64,000 bases of DNA from Casuarius casuarius (Eukaryota; Chordata; Aves; Casuariiformes; Casuariidae). The position numbers were made by a program, and so were the translations under genes. Below are positions 34,321 through 46,815 of this stretch, piece after piece. Within the stretch, counting starts at the first letter, position 1, and the number at the start of each line of letters is the position of its first letter. Below the pieces are notes generated by a model. The model saw nothing but the letters and a program-made list of their open reading frames with translations. It was not told where the DNA came from and ran no database searches. The stretch lies in contig PTFA01000009.1 in assembly GCA_003342895.1 (NCBI GenBank), forward strand, positions 9,521,741 through 9,585,740, read 5' to 3'.

Positions 34321-34490
34321 TTCGGACGTCCAGAGGGCAGTTCTCCTGCAAGCAGAGCTCCCCCCGCGCGGCCATGGCTGACACAGCTCTCGCGCGGCTG
34401 TGCTGCAGCCTGCGGTTGCCATGGCTGTGGGCACACTCCGGGATGTGCACCTCAGCGCTTGTTAGGCTCCAACAACCATTTCCCAGGTGA
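34321..34490 (+). promoter_or_regulatory. Small CpG cluster, possible orphan promoter / first exon
   Basis: A short island with two CGCGCGG motifs (34365-34371 and 34391-34397) and two copies of GCCATGGCTG (34371-34380 and 34418-34427). The core CCATGG of the latter resembles YY1 sites. A CTCF-like match, cgtccagagggcag, lies at 34327-34340. An ATG in good context (34374) opens a 38-codon frame that ends at a consensus splice donor, CAG|GTGAAT (GT at 34487-34488). Transcription cannot be shown from sequence. Confidence 0.35.
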
Positions 34491-36899
34491 ATCAGGCTCT
34501 GCAATTACAGGCACACAACTGTTAAACCATCACTGTGTGAAAATTAGCAATGGCCACAATTACATGAAACTCAAAAAGCCAGAAGAGCACTTCTTTGTCT
34601 TCTGTATGTGTTGCCCTTTCAGCTTAAAGCTGTCTCTCTTGACTTCCAAAACCTGCTGATAAGCAGTGTCTGCTGTGGGGGGATATCAGATAAACAGACA
34701 TCCTTTGACTCTGCATTTGACAAAGGAGCCTTCCTCCCTTTCCACTCCTGCTACAGTAATTCCTTTAATATTTACCCCACACAGTGTTTATTCTGCAGTC
34801 AGAAAGGCAAATTCATCTGCTGTGCCTGTGCTAGCAACCCCCTTTAATCGCCAGCAGTGAATGTAAACTCCAATGTGACCTTCCGGGTCTATAAAGCCTG
34901 TTGCCCTGGATCCTGCTCTGCTGTTTTAGTTTTTTAGGATTCCATAGATGCCAAAAGTAATCTCAGTTTACATTAAATACAGGCAGGTCAGAGACACTCC
35001 ACTGAAGCCAAGAGCACTATTTGCATGAGTAGGGACTACTCACAGAAAAAGGATTACTGGTACAAATAGGGATTAAAAGACTGAAGATGTCAGTCCATAA
35101 CTCTCTTTTTGCAAAGTCAAGCCTTGAAAACACAAATTGGTCACTGGAGCTGAAAGACCCCCAGGCTGACGTTGCCTGGAGATCACAGCCCTACCTACAT
35201 TCCACCAAGGTTAGTGCTGGGGGCTTTTGAAGTTTCTCCAGTTTTGGAGGACACCCAAGACTAAGGGACTGGATGCTGCCAAAAGCACAGAAGCCGCTAA
35301 AAATGTTTTCATACTCTAACATTGCAAAAATGGCTTTGCGAAGCTCAACAGACAGTTTGGGCTCTGGATTCCAGCAGAGCGGTGTAATAAGAAGTGAGGC
35401 AGTGACAGGTAGTGAATGAATCACCCACATCTGTGGCCATTTTATGGCTGTCAAACATGTGCCTGAACACATCCTGCACCAAGACAGGGCACACAGTATC
35501 TGCCTGGCATGTGCATATTATATGGCACGAGGGGTGCAACATTTGACAAGATCAGTAATGGGTTTGGGTGACCAGATGTGTTAATTTGATTTTTAAGACA
35601 TGCACAGCACAGGGGGAGCCCCTTGGATGTTGAGTCATATCACACACCTGTGACTTTGGGCAAATGACTTGGCTACAGCCTGGGATTCTGCCCTGCCTTC
35701 CACTTGTTAGCCATGGCACAGAGAAGAGGACTATTGCCAAGACTGTAGCCTGAGAGGGAGAAACAGGAGAAATTCTGTGTCCCAGCTGAAAACATGGAAC
35801 ACAGCTGCATCCAGGATGCTTTGTCCCGAAATCCCTGAAACTGAGATCCTTCCCTGACACCTGGGACAGAGATGTTGAGTATGGGACTCTGCCAGGAAAT
35901 AAATGCTGGCAGCAGGGAACGCCAGGGCTTCTCTCCAACCTCCGGACTCCAAAGCGCAGCCCCGAGTACACACTGTTGTGTTCACAGTGCTGTGGCTGAA
36001 CAGTGGGGATAAACGTGCACAGATCTGACCCTGACTTACCAGGTCTGCCAGTCACCTTCTCAAGACAAACAAAAAAACTGGCCTTGCCATGCTTCATACA
36101 TCTGAAACCTGCTCAGCCAATGCCTTGCAGCCCTTCCTCATACAATGTTAACCAGGAGAAAACAGCAGAAAACCATGCACTTTAAAAGCTTTTGCAAATT
36201 GCCTTTAAAAGCATCTATTGTGCGTGTACCCAGCTCCATGGGCACTGAAACAGACAGTCATGTAAGCATGCTGTCTTCCCCCTTTCCTCTCAAATGGGGT
36301 GGAGACACACACTAATAAACTCCCTGAATGATTACTTTAGTCACAATTGCCACCATAGCTGATGCTACGTGTGAGGCTGAAGGACGCTTGTGTGACCTGG
36401 TCTCTCTTGTATTCTTTCCTGCTTTCAAATAGAACAAAATCTACTTTACACATCTACGCACCCAACAACACTGAATGCAGCAGCCTTCAGGGAAGGCTCC
36501 AACTCTGTCACAAGCTCTGCAGTGGTGGACGTACGGCATTGACAGAGAGAGACCTCTTTGCCTAACTCTGGTCAGGACTTCCTTGTGCACGCTGCTGTGG
36601 TACCAGTTTCTCTCTCACCGTACATACGTAACTCACACGTGCTAAGGATGATGACCAGCAGTCCGGTGAAAATTGCTGTGCTAAGAAGAGCAGTAATCTC
36701 TGAAGGGTGGTTAGGAGCGATGAAGGGAATGTCAACAGCAGAGACAAAGCAGATAGCCTTTTTCTAGCGGACTGCAGTAGCAGCAGCATTTCAAACCCAC
36801 ACATATTTGCAAGCCAGTATTTCAGTGCCTTCAAGTTGCTATGGACAACCAAAGATTACTAAACTGTCACACAGAACTGTATTATATTATGCAAAATAA

Positions 36900-36990
36900 T
36901 AACACTTGGCATTTTTATAACCAAGATCTTTATGTCAGAAGGTAAGAAATACTGTCATCACTTTACAACCGAAGAAACTGAAGGTGATTA
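36900..36990 (-). mobile_element. MIR-like SINE remnant (short)
   Basis: acacttggcatttttataa, then gtaagaaatactgtcatcac, tttacaaccgaagaaactga: the order fits the reverse-complement MIR 3' half (gcactttac...cattttacagatgaggaaactgagg). Only about 90 bases can be recognised. Confidence 0.5.
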
Positions 36991-37147
36991 TGATTATTTT
37001 TTACATAAAACTGATTCCTCACATAGTTCCCACCCATTTAAGTGCTATAGTACCTGAAAACACCTCCTTAAACGTACAGCCCCGTCAAATAACCCACACA
37101 ACATCTGGGGATGAAGCAAGGGCAAATTACACGGAAGTGAGTCACTG

Positions 37148-37186
37148 AAATAAGAACAGGCTCCAGGAATAAGAACAGGTTCTAGA
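37148..37186 (+). repeat. Short tandem duplication (about 19-bp period)
   Basis: aaataagaacaggctccagg is followed directly by aataagaacaggttctag. Two copies with a few changes. Confidence 0.7.
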
Positions 37187-37593
37187 AAATTACAGGGGGA
37201 TTACTGGGAAGCAAGGACCCTGGAGTACATTTCTCATGCATATTATCCAAACTGCAGCTAAACTGCAAGTTTATTTACAGACAAGTCTATTGACTGCACA
37301 CATGGTGAGCGGCATTTCCAAGGACACACAGCAACGTCTGCAGACGAAGCCAGGTACCGAAGGCACACTGGTGAGTACAGAACCATAAAACATCCTGATG
37401 TGGCACATGCAGTGCACAGCGCAACCTTACAGCATGTCTTCCTAGTTGTCAGCATTTAACTGATCATCAGAAATCTGAATATCCTAAAAAGAACGGCCCC
37501 AAGTTCATTCTTTGGATCTATCTCATAAACGTTAACGCAGGATTATTAACGCTGTATTACTTTCCTGTGCCATCCGGACATAGGGGGTACTGT

Positions 37594-37712
37594 GTTATCT
37601 CCATTTCAGAGAGGGGAAAATGAGGTGAAGCAAAATTAAATGACTTGCCCAATATCATGCGTTTGTGGCAGAGCTGTGACAGACCTAAGTCTCCAGAGTC
37701 TGCTGATTGCAC
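37594..37712 (-). mobile_element. MIR-like SINE remnant (well preserved)
   Basis: Plus strand reads ttatctccatttcagagagg, ggaaaatgaggtgaag, aaatgacttgcccaatatca, tttgtggcagagctgtgaca and cctaagtctccagagtctgc. This is the reverse complement of the MIR consensus across the conserved core. It is the clearest SINE trace in the window. Confidence 0.75.
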
Positions 37713-38789
37713 AGTAATTTCTGTCAGTACTGAGGCACAACTATGAAATTTAGTACCTTTACTCCCATTTTAAGCTGCAGGGTTATGGAAACTCACCCCC
37801 CACAACCTGTTGCCTTAAACACAGAAATACACCTTAATCTGCTCTAAAATGAAAACTGTGATATAAAATGATGCAGAATAGTTAATAAAATTACAATCTC
37901 TGAACCATTCTTTGGCTTAGCACAGAGATAATGTTCAGGAAAAAGATCTAGGAGTAGATTCTACTTCTCCTCTATCTATACTCAGTGCATGTCTTCCTCT
38001 TTTTCAGCAGATCTTTAAAGAGCCATCTAATTTATCTTCCTAACAACACAGAACAGAGAGCACAGCCCTATGATTAATGAATTTTTATACCTGAGGAGTT
38101 GGTTACACTTCAGCAGACAATGAGAAATTTGATTACCACCAATATGGTATTGACACAAATGTCAATGATGTAAGGCAAATAGTATCTTTTTGAAGCAAGA
38201 GTCCCTTTCATCATTATTATTTTTGTTTGCCTCTTCCATTTTAATAAGCTGTTGCACTGTGCATTACCAAAATACTCCCAGCTAAAACTATCTAGGGACA
38301 ATTTACTCTTATGTAACACTTCATTAAGTAGGAGGCACTTTTAACAAAAAGGTGTTCTGTGTTCACATAGCCCTATTATCATTTAAACACATAACACTCA
38401 AGCGAAAACCTCTGGTCAGCTGATGACTTTACCTCAGTGATAACAAATCAGTTGTTTTATCAAAGTCAAATACAGTGGGTAGAGGGAATAATGGCTTTTT
38501 GCCTCTGGAGACTTGCACTGATCAAATAATTCAAATCTTGACTAGTCAAAAATTAAATTTAGCTTGGTGATCTTGTCACATGACCAGACAGGGAGAATTT
38601 GCTCTGTGGATGGGAACCTTTTCCCCTGAAGGGCTCACAGAGCATGGGAGGGAGGCTTCAGTGGGCCAAGCTTTGTGGTCCCCTAGCTGGCCCCTTCGCA
38701 TTCAGGAGATGAACCTCAGCAAGGCAAAGGTCTAACAGCAGGGCTACACCACTGATCTGTCTGCTGGGAGCAGTTGCTCAGGTCTGGGC

Positions 38790-39070
38790 TGAAGGGCTTT
38801 ACGCCTGTGACTTCATGTCCCTTTCCTGGTTCTTGATATTCTTGGCCAGGTTGCTGATTTCTGCCTTTGGTGCCTGACCTGCGCCTTGACGCCTTGTTCT
38901 CTCCCCACACCCACCTTCTTCTCTGTTTCAGGGATCTGGACATCTCCCAGGACGTACGCCAGTTTCAGCTATCTTCCCCATTTGCCCTTTCATGAGTGAA
39001 TCTCATTTTGACACCTCCTGGCCATGCCCCTTGTCTCTCTGGGTTCTGACAACCATCACCTGCAACACCT
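38790..39070 (+). mobile_element. Possible transposon-derived segment
   Basis: A pyrimidine-rich stretch with repeated phrases (cctggttcttgatattcttgg, gccaggttgctgatttctgcc, tttggtgcctgacctgcgcc, tctgtttcagggatctggac, cctcctggccatgccccttg) resembles a high-copy sauropsid element with the same cadence. No coding domain, LTR end or target-site duplication is visible. Confidence 0.35.
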
Positions 39071-42000
39071 AGTTCTTACGCAACTCTCAGCTCAACATGG
39101 AGACGTGGGTTTATGAAGAAACTGTTGCTGAGCCACCAAATTACACTCATGAAGACATAATTAAATTTCCACGTCTTAAAGGAGGAATTACCTCAGATTC
39201 TGAAAGTAAAATTTACCACTTATTCCAGTAAGGAATCCAATAGGCAAGACTTGAGAAGAAGCTGTTTCTAGTGGTTAGGAAGAAAGTTCTTAGTGGCGTC
39301 CATGAAACCATTAAAATCCTTAAACTCAGCACGGAGGCTGCATAAGAAATTATAACAAGCCTTAAAGGTGTTCACGTTTTTATACAAAGAAGAGAATTGA
39401 GTGGGTGGACAAGAACAGGAGGCAGGAGAGAGACAAACATTATGGTCAAATGGCAAGGTTCACACATTGATTTGAACTTTATACCTGTCATTCAGGAAAT
39501 GAAAACACACACCCAGACAAAGCAAACAGAACGCAACATATCTGGGAAAAATCTGAAGTGGAAATTAGCAAAACCAAGAAAGAGCTTTATGAGCTGTAAG
39601 TTAATGAAGTAAGACAAATAATACTTTTTATTAATATATTAAAAGCAGAAAGGCTGCAAAAGCTTTTGCAAGCAGCCTGCTCATGGAGGAGTAGAGAATG
39701 GAGCAAAGTATGAGGTATAAAAGTCCTGCAAGGGAGCTAAATAATATCCTTATATCTGTCCCACTGCAGGATGTGATAGGGAGGCATCTGCGTCAGACCT
39801 GTTCCTTGGGGCTGTCAGAATGAGGGGTGATTAAGACTGAGGTGTGAAAAGAGGACACACAAGAACAAACTGATAAACAAACCAAAATAAGCCACAGGAC
39901 AGGATGGCTTTCAGTGAAATGTTATTTCTTCTGTTGTTGTTAGTTTGCTTACTATTATGTCTGGAAATTGGGAATGCCTTAGTAGAAAATAAAACATGCC
40001 AGTAATAGAAAGCTAACCTCTTCAAAAAAATGAGTGAATCACTCGTGCTGACAATATCAACTTGGTTAAAACAACAATCCTCTTTTCTTCTTCAGACATT
40101 GTGGCCTCTGACTTGCTTCATCTAACGAACATGTTAAACCTTCTAGTCAGCAGTAACTTAGATGAACATTTCTTTCTCCTTCAAGACCTAGATATTCTCA
40201 CAACCTGGTATTAGCTCAGATTTATTATTTACTGATGACAGCACTTTTAAAAGCCAAAATGAAGTAACTGTGTCACTAACAAGAACAATTTGATACCTTC
40301 TAGCAGGACCAAAAGAGTTGAAGTGACATGCCTATTTCAGGAAATATGTGGCCAGATTTCAGAGTTCCAGATGACTAAGCCCTAAGCAAGAAATTTGACA
40401 GCAAAATCTGGAAAATTGTTTACTTGAATCCAAGCCTAGAGAAGGAGAGGAATTTCAGAGGCATGTAACAGCACAAGAGGAAAGAGTATCTGTAACAGCA
40501 GATGGAAAGCTTGTTTACAGTTGTATTAATGGATTCAGATATACTATGTGGATTATTTTTAACTTATACACATTGCTATGCCTTCAAATTAAAGACATGC
40601 AAAATACGAAAATAAGTAAGGCATGCAATAGAAAAGCAAGCTAGATATATTTTATTTGTGGGCTGGAAGGAGAAACAGAAATGAGAAACTCACTAGCACA
40701 TGTATTATGAAAAAGCACAATTATCTTAAAAATATCTAGCCCTACAATAAACTTAACATGTTATTACTAAAGCAGGAAAGGTCTTTCCTAATCTGAAAGT
40801 ATCCCTTTAACGTCCAACACATGCGTGTTCCCTGGTGCAGGAAGTCTGCAGAGACATTGGAATGCAGTTTGTTGGGAGACCATACATTGCATCTAACAAA
40901 TAGCACAAAGAATGGGATGACAAAAATTTATTTCTAAATCGTTACTGCTTGCCAGAATGCCTTCAGCTCTACAGTCACCTGGGCTATTCTAAATCAACTC
41001 CCCATTCGCTTCTTACTTGATCAGAAAATGCCCACATCTTCTCCATCACAAGACCTCTTCTACTTTTGCCACTTTTGGATTGCATTTGTGACTTTATTTA
41101 CATCTCATGTAGCTAAGTGGATTTTTAGTCATTATAAAATTGAGCACAAAGCTTTGCTGAAGATGTTAAGTTCAAAGAACTGGGTTTCCCCACAATTTCC
41201 CAGTTAAAGTAACCACAAAGGTCTCTCATTTCCCAGCAATGCAGACTGGATCTTCCTTCGTAGTGGCTTGAAATGAAATCCTGTATAGCCTATACACTGG
41301 CATTTCCCCAAGTAATAGATAGCTCATGAGAGAAGTGTATGACTGCTGCCGGTGAACAATGAGGCAAGCAGTTAACTAAAGAGCAGTAGTTAAATAGTAT
41401 ATTTGATCAGACTGCACTAATCCAAGCAGACTAGAAATAGCCTCCTCTCATCACCGCAGACACCGAGGCTGTGACAGAAAGCTTTCTGAGTGCTTGCAGA
41501 TGACAGTCCGACACACAGTGATACATTTACACAGGATTACTGATCGCCATGAGCTAGTGAGAGGGGAGGAGACAGCTATCATCATAAACAACTAACTTAT
41601 TTGTATATCTTTGAAGGGGTCATATAATATAACCATCATAAAGTATGACCCCAGTCATAACGACTAGCCTCAGGGGCTAGTCAAACTCAAAAAATAGGCA
41701 TTGTTGATAGAATTACCAAAATGAGTCCAGGCCTGTACCTTAAAGTCAGATGGTCAGGCAGAGACAGGAAGACAAGAGCTCCCACAGATTAGCTGAAGTG
41801 AGTTTATGAGCATGAGTTCATCTAGTTTCATCATCCCAAAACATCTCCCAGATGACAAAAATTATATGCAGCATATGGAGTTTCTCCTGAGCTTTATTCC
41901 AAGGCAAGAGTCTAATGCTAAACAAGAAATTGCTGATGAGTTGGTGTGTTCAAAATGAGCACCAGAGACTTACGCTTCCAGTTCTTGGAGCTGATCAGAA

Positions 42001-42660
42001 AAGCACTGGCTTTCCCTGAAGTGAGCAGCATTGCTATGCTGAATATTGTCTTTTGGCATTACAATGTCACTCAGGGTTTGACACTTCATAGATTTCGACA
42101 GTGTCTTAACTATGTCTCCAGCAAGAACTGTCAATGACTGCATACAGCTACCATGGCAGTATCAACAGGTTGGTGTCAGCGTAAGCATGGATTTATTGTC
42201 CAAGAAACAGCAAATGTAAAGCAGTATGTATTTTATCTGTAGGCCTGGTATCTACAATAATTCACTGTAGTTACTCACAGTAATCTTGGCTATTATTCAG
42301 AGAAGTTTCAAACCTGGGAGAGAGTCAGTTCTATAAATAAGAAATACATGCCAGTAGACTGACTAGAAAAATGCTTATTTTGAGCCTGTCCAGGTGTTCT
42401 CCAGCCATGCAAAGTCAGAAGCCATCTCTGCTTTTAACCACCTCCTAAGCATTAAATTATTATATTCTGATACCCACAACATTAAAAGGAAGACGACAAA
42501 TATCAGTATCCAGATGGTTGGTGATTGGCACATTCTGTTAAAGAACTAGAGGCATGAGCTACAATTACACCCGTGAATAGAGAAATCCTACAGAAATGCC
42601 ATTCATTTTAGGCTTCGGGCTATGAAACAGGCAACAGCTGTGACTAAGAAAAACATTTCC

Positions 42661-42775
42661 TTCTCCATCACTGGAAATTTTTAAGAACAAGTGAGACAAA
42701 CACCTCCCTGGTTAAGGTAAATCCAGTCATGCCCTGGGGCAGAGGGATAGCCTAGGTGACTTTGAAAAGGCCATT
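42661..42775 (+). mobile_element. CR1 LINE fragment (3' end, sense)
   Basis: Reads ctccatcactggaaattttt, aagaacaagtgagacaaacacc, then catgccctggggcagaggg and cctaggtgact. This is the typical order of the CR1 3' end (small-indel, diverged copy). Orientation is opposite to the 7.7 kb copy. The 8-bp terminal repeat array normal at CR1 ends is not visible. Confidence 0.75.
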
Positions 42776-43159
42776 CACACCCTGTTTTCTACAATCATAC
42801 ATGTGCAACATTGCAGAACTGCAGTACTATGTAGAAGTCAGTGTCTGCTGGCAGATGAGATCATGGTTACTACAGTAACCACAGCTATCTTCTTGTCTAA
42901 GGGATAGACAGTGGAGTTTTTTACTGAAACTGTAAGTATTAAGCTCACATGCTAAATGCCTGCCAGTGTGCGGCTCTACAAACTAGCCCTAAAATAAAAA
43001 ACAACGGCAGTGTCCAACCTGTTCATTTGCAGTCATGGTACCTTGTAGTACATGTGCCTGACACCACATAACTTCTACAGAATTTAGCACCTCTCCCCCA
43101 AAGGGTTTTTTAAAAATAAAAGATCAGTCTCCACAAATCTCCCCCTTCCAGAAGCAAAG

Positions 43160-43240
43160 CTCAGGTATAAAAAAATACAAATTAAAAACTAACTAAACTA
43201 AAACTAAAAACTAACTAAAATACCTAATACACTAATAACC
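43160..43240 (+). repeat. A-rich low-complexity tract
   Basis: Repeated variants of aactaactaaaactaaaa over about 80 bases. A simple-sequence region without other content. Confidence 0.8.
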
Positions 43241-43838
43241 AAAAGAATTTAGGGTTCTGATTAGTAAGTCAGGAGCGAACTTCTTTTGAGATTGGAAACT
43301 GCTGTGTATCCTGTGAATAAGATACATGGAGTGCCCTCTACAGTATATAATTAGACTGCACTTACTTTGTTGGCCTATTCCTAAGTCACTAGGAATACTT
43401 TGTTGTATAGTTGTATATTTAATTTATCCTTCCACTTACACCTAATCTTTTGAATCTAAATGTGTAATCTTGAATTTCCACATTTATCTTTCTTTACTTC
43501 ATATATTTTTCCATTTCTGTATGTTTACTTTCCCTTACAGAGACACAAATGTTATTCTTCCTTTGGTAATCCACTAAAAAACCCTCTGTTGGTACTCATA
43601 TTTGTAATAGGGACATTTTCTAGCCTTTGAGAGAGGAAGATTACCCCTCCATAAATATTAATGCTTCTAATCCTGCAGTCCTTACCTGGGCAAAGCATCT
43701 TCTGAATCACTGCACTTGGCTTGAAAATGAGATGGTGGATCTTTTATTCTCCCCAGCCACAGCACTGGTTTCAATGGCATGATGAGCATTAAATACCCAC
43801 CAGTAAAAGCGAAGGCTTTCTAAACAGGCCCTCAGGTG

Positions 43839-43908
43839 TGCAAGTGGGACTTAGCTGTGCCCTGTGGGGACAGCGAAGTGTAAGTGCAAGTGGGGCTTAG
43901 CTGAGCCC
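43839..43908 (+). repeat. Spaced direct repeat of about 24 bp
   Basis: tgcaagtgggacttagctgt(gccc) at 43839 recurs as tgcaagtggggcttagctga(gccc) at 43885, two mismatches, 46 bases apart. The spacer contains a further partial copy (aagtgtaagtgcaag). Looks like a decayed local tandem duplication. Confidence 0.75.
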
Positions 43909-46539
43909 CTGCCCCAGCACTGCAGAGACTGTTATAAGCATATTTCTAATGCTGTGCAAGTCTAATGTTTTGTACCAATATACCGTGACACAGCTTTATC
44001 CCTTTTATCCCATTTTCATTGCCATATGTACAACGAGGGGTTTTTTCCCCTATGAAATTTGTCCACTGTGATCTGCTTCTCTGTACTGGGCAGTTCTAAC
44101 AGCATCACAAATTCCTTTTCCCCAGCACATCAATTCCCATCCTATTATATTTATGTCTCTAACTTTCACTGCCAGCACGTTTGTTGAGAAAATAACAGTC
44201 CTTGGGGGCAGATATTTCTTATACTTTGTTCATGCCTAAAATAATTGTACCTACTTATTAAAAACCTCGCTGACAGTATGATACAATAACCTTTGTGATT
44301 TATTTATCTTTCAGGGAGCTTTAAAGAAAGCTACTGCCTCTTTTCCAACTTTGTACTGTATAGTCCATCATCAAACGCAGCCCTGTGCTCTGATGTTTGT
44401 AACACACTACAACAAGAAATTGGTCTTTGAATCACATTTATTCCATCCTTATCTAGTTGATTTACCTGTTCCTCAAATATTTGCTTCCTTACGCTATCTT
44501 AATTGAAGATTCCTCCTGCCTGTATTTTCTTTCACTGCTATTCTACAGAGAAGAGCAACACTCTTCTAGCAGCTCTTTCATGCTGAGTTTTTCCCATTTT
44601 CTGTGTAATGAACTGTACTTATTTTTTTCTGTTGCTTTAGTCTTTAAAACTTTTGACTGCAAGATTTCAATGGTATTAAAAACATCTGGACTACATGATA
44701 AGTTTTTTCTCTATGTAAGGTCTGCCTTCTAAAGGCACAAGCCAAACATTTATAGCAGTACAAGCCTTTTTAAGGAATTTCCATAAGGTTCCTTGCCTTT
44801 GTCATCTGTATGCCTGGTATTTTTCTGATAACTTTGTGTGCAAGATACCTTGAAGGCAAAGGGCCTGTAAGCTATGTTTTATAAGAGTCATGTCTGGAAA
44901 CATGGCCAAAAAACTTTCCAGATTCTGGTCTGTCTCTGCAGTTCTCACCTGCGGTAATACAATCAGTATTATATTTGTATAACAAAGATCCATACCTGGC
45001 CCTACAGCCTTTCCCAGCATAGTCTTCCCAAAGCACTGTTTGCTACACCAAAAATTAAGAAGATTAGGCTTCTGTGATACCAACAAGGTACTTCTGGTTG
45101 CTGCTACATGGCGGATCACGACACGCTGCTGCTATTGTTGGATAGGGCTCAGTGCAAAGCAGCTCATTCACTGCATTCCTTGCTAATGAGAGGCACGCAG
45201 TAAATACTGCACTGAACTTATTCCTGTGACTAGTGAGGTGGACCGGCCCTGGCAGTGCTCCATGCTTGCCAGCCCTGTCTGAATCAGCCTCAGTGGGCAC
45301 ATGCACTTTTAGACTGGGCTGCTAATTTCAAACTTCTGCCCTGTAATTCAAGCTTTCAGCTCTTTTCAGATGCTCTCAGAGGAGCCTCAGGAGAGCTTAA
45401 ATTAGAAACCGTGAAGAGCCTGAGGGGGCTAGAAGAGCAGAGACATGATTTTTCCAAACAAACAATGAAATGTCACTATCTCAGCCTCATTATCAGTTGG
45501 ATCTGTATCTGTGAATGAAAAGCAGATGAAAAGAACTGCATATTTAATTTTTTTTTTAATCAAATAACTGGAGTATGGGAACTTTCATTGCAGAGCAGAC
45601 TAACAGCTCAAAATTCTAAGCAAGCAGTAACAAGTGCTTGGAATAAAACAAAAAAGAAAAGGTAACAGTTTATTCCAGAAAAATACCAAATAGAAAATTC
45701 TTAAACCTATTCTAGAAGAGGCAGTCACATTGTGAAGCTGATACAACTGAATTGCAAGGAGTAAGAACTTCACTTTAAAATCTCTTCTGCATCATTCCAA
45801 CCACTTTGACACAGTGGTATTTTGTGGCAAGGATTTCCACAAATTGATTAGGAATATTTATTTGATCAGCTTAACTCTTCTTGATTTCCATATCTTTGAG
45901 TGTTGTCTGTCTATCCTTAAAAGAGAAAATGGAAATAAAGCACCTGATTATCTTCCCTCAATATCACTGTGTGGGATGGCACGTGATGGCACTCCTTATT
46001 CTTTTCTAGTATTTTTAAAGTTTCTCAGGATTACTAACACATCTGTAGTCCAATTTTGAAGCCCCTTTATTTCTCAGAAAAAAGAAATCATCCATTTGGT
46101 AAGGGAGTTCAGCATTTGAGAGAAAAAAAATCTCTTTTTTTTCACCTTCCTTTGATGTGCTGGAACAGAGCTCTTGCCTTTTTTTTTTTTTAATTAGATC
46201 CAAAGAATGCAACTAATAATGTCCACAAATAAGAAAATTTTGCCCAGAATTGCTAATAATATTCTATCACCTTATCTTTAAATTGTTTCTCATGGATTAC
46301 AGAAGTTTATAATTATGATCTCTCCCCTGGCTTCACTTTATCTGGTACAGCAATGTAACCAAAATCATTCTGCTCTGAACTCTCTATGGCAAATCCTCCT
46401 TTTAAAATGCTTCTTCAACATCCTTCCCATTTCTATTTTCTTTGCCGCTTCTTATTATACTGAAGCCTAGTATCTGAAAATTGAACTGTAGCTTTAACCA
46501 TTTTTTCAGCACAGACTGTATCTATTCTTTCTGGATTTT

Positions 46540-46815
46540 AATGCTGTAAATATATTTTAAGACACAAGCCTGTCTGCAGTTAAATGCCTTGCATTCCCAT
46601 TGTATTACTGTAAATGCAGTAATTATTATTGAGAAATGATTGACTCTGTTTAATGCACTATTCAAATAATCTGCAGAGATGTCTGTGATACCAGTGTCAT
46701 TCCCATGCTTTAATTATAATTTTAATCATTCCTGATCTTCCATTTGTTTGTGATATAAACTAATTATTTTTTTCTATCACAATGCACTGGAACCGTGACA
46801 GTATTAATAACTTTT
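46540..46815. promoter_or_regulatory. AT-rich candidate distal enhancer
   Basis: Dense homeodomain-type cores (taattattatt, ctaattatttt, tttaattataatttt) lie with three cattcc motifs resembling TEAD sites (gcattcccattg, cattcccatgc, cattcctgatc). It has no repeats and no open frame. The look is that of conserved noncoding elements, but conservation was not tested. Confidence 0.25.

Larger units (their letters stand above)
31931..42660. other. Intergenic DNA with old repeats
   Basis: No gene supported. Holds MIR-like remnants at 36.9 and 37.6 kb, a possible transposon segment at 38.8-39.1 kb and the CpG cluster at 34.3 kb. The longest gap-free open frame of the window (35552-36097, minus, 181 codons) has no recognisable domain. 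Confidence 0.65.
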
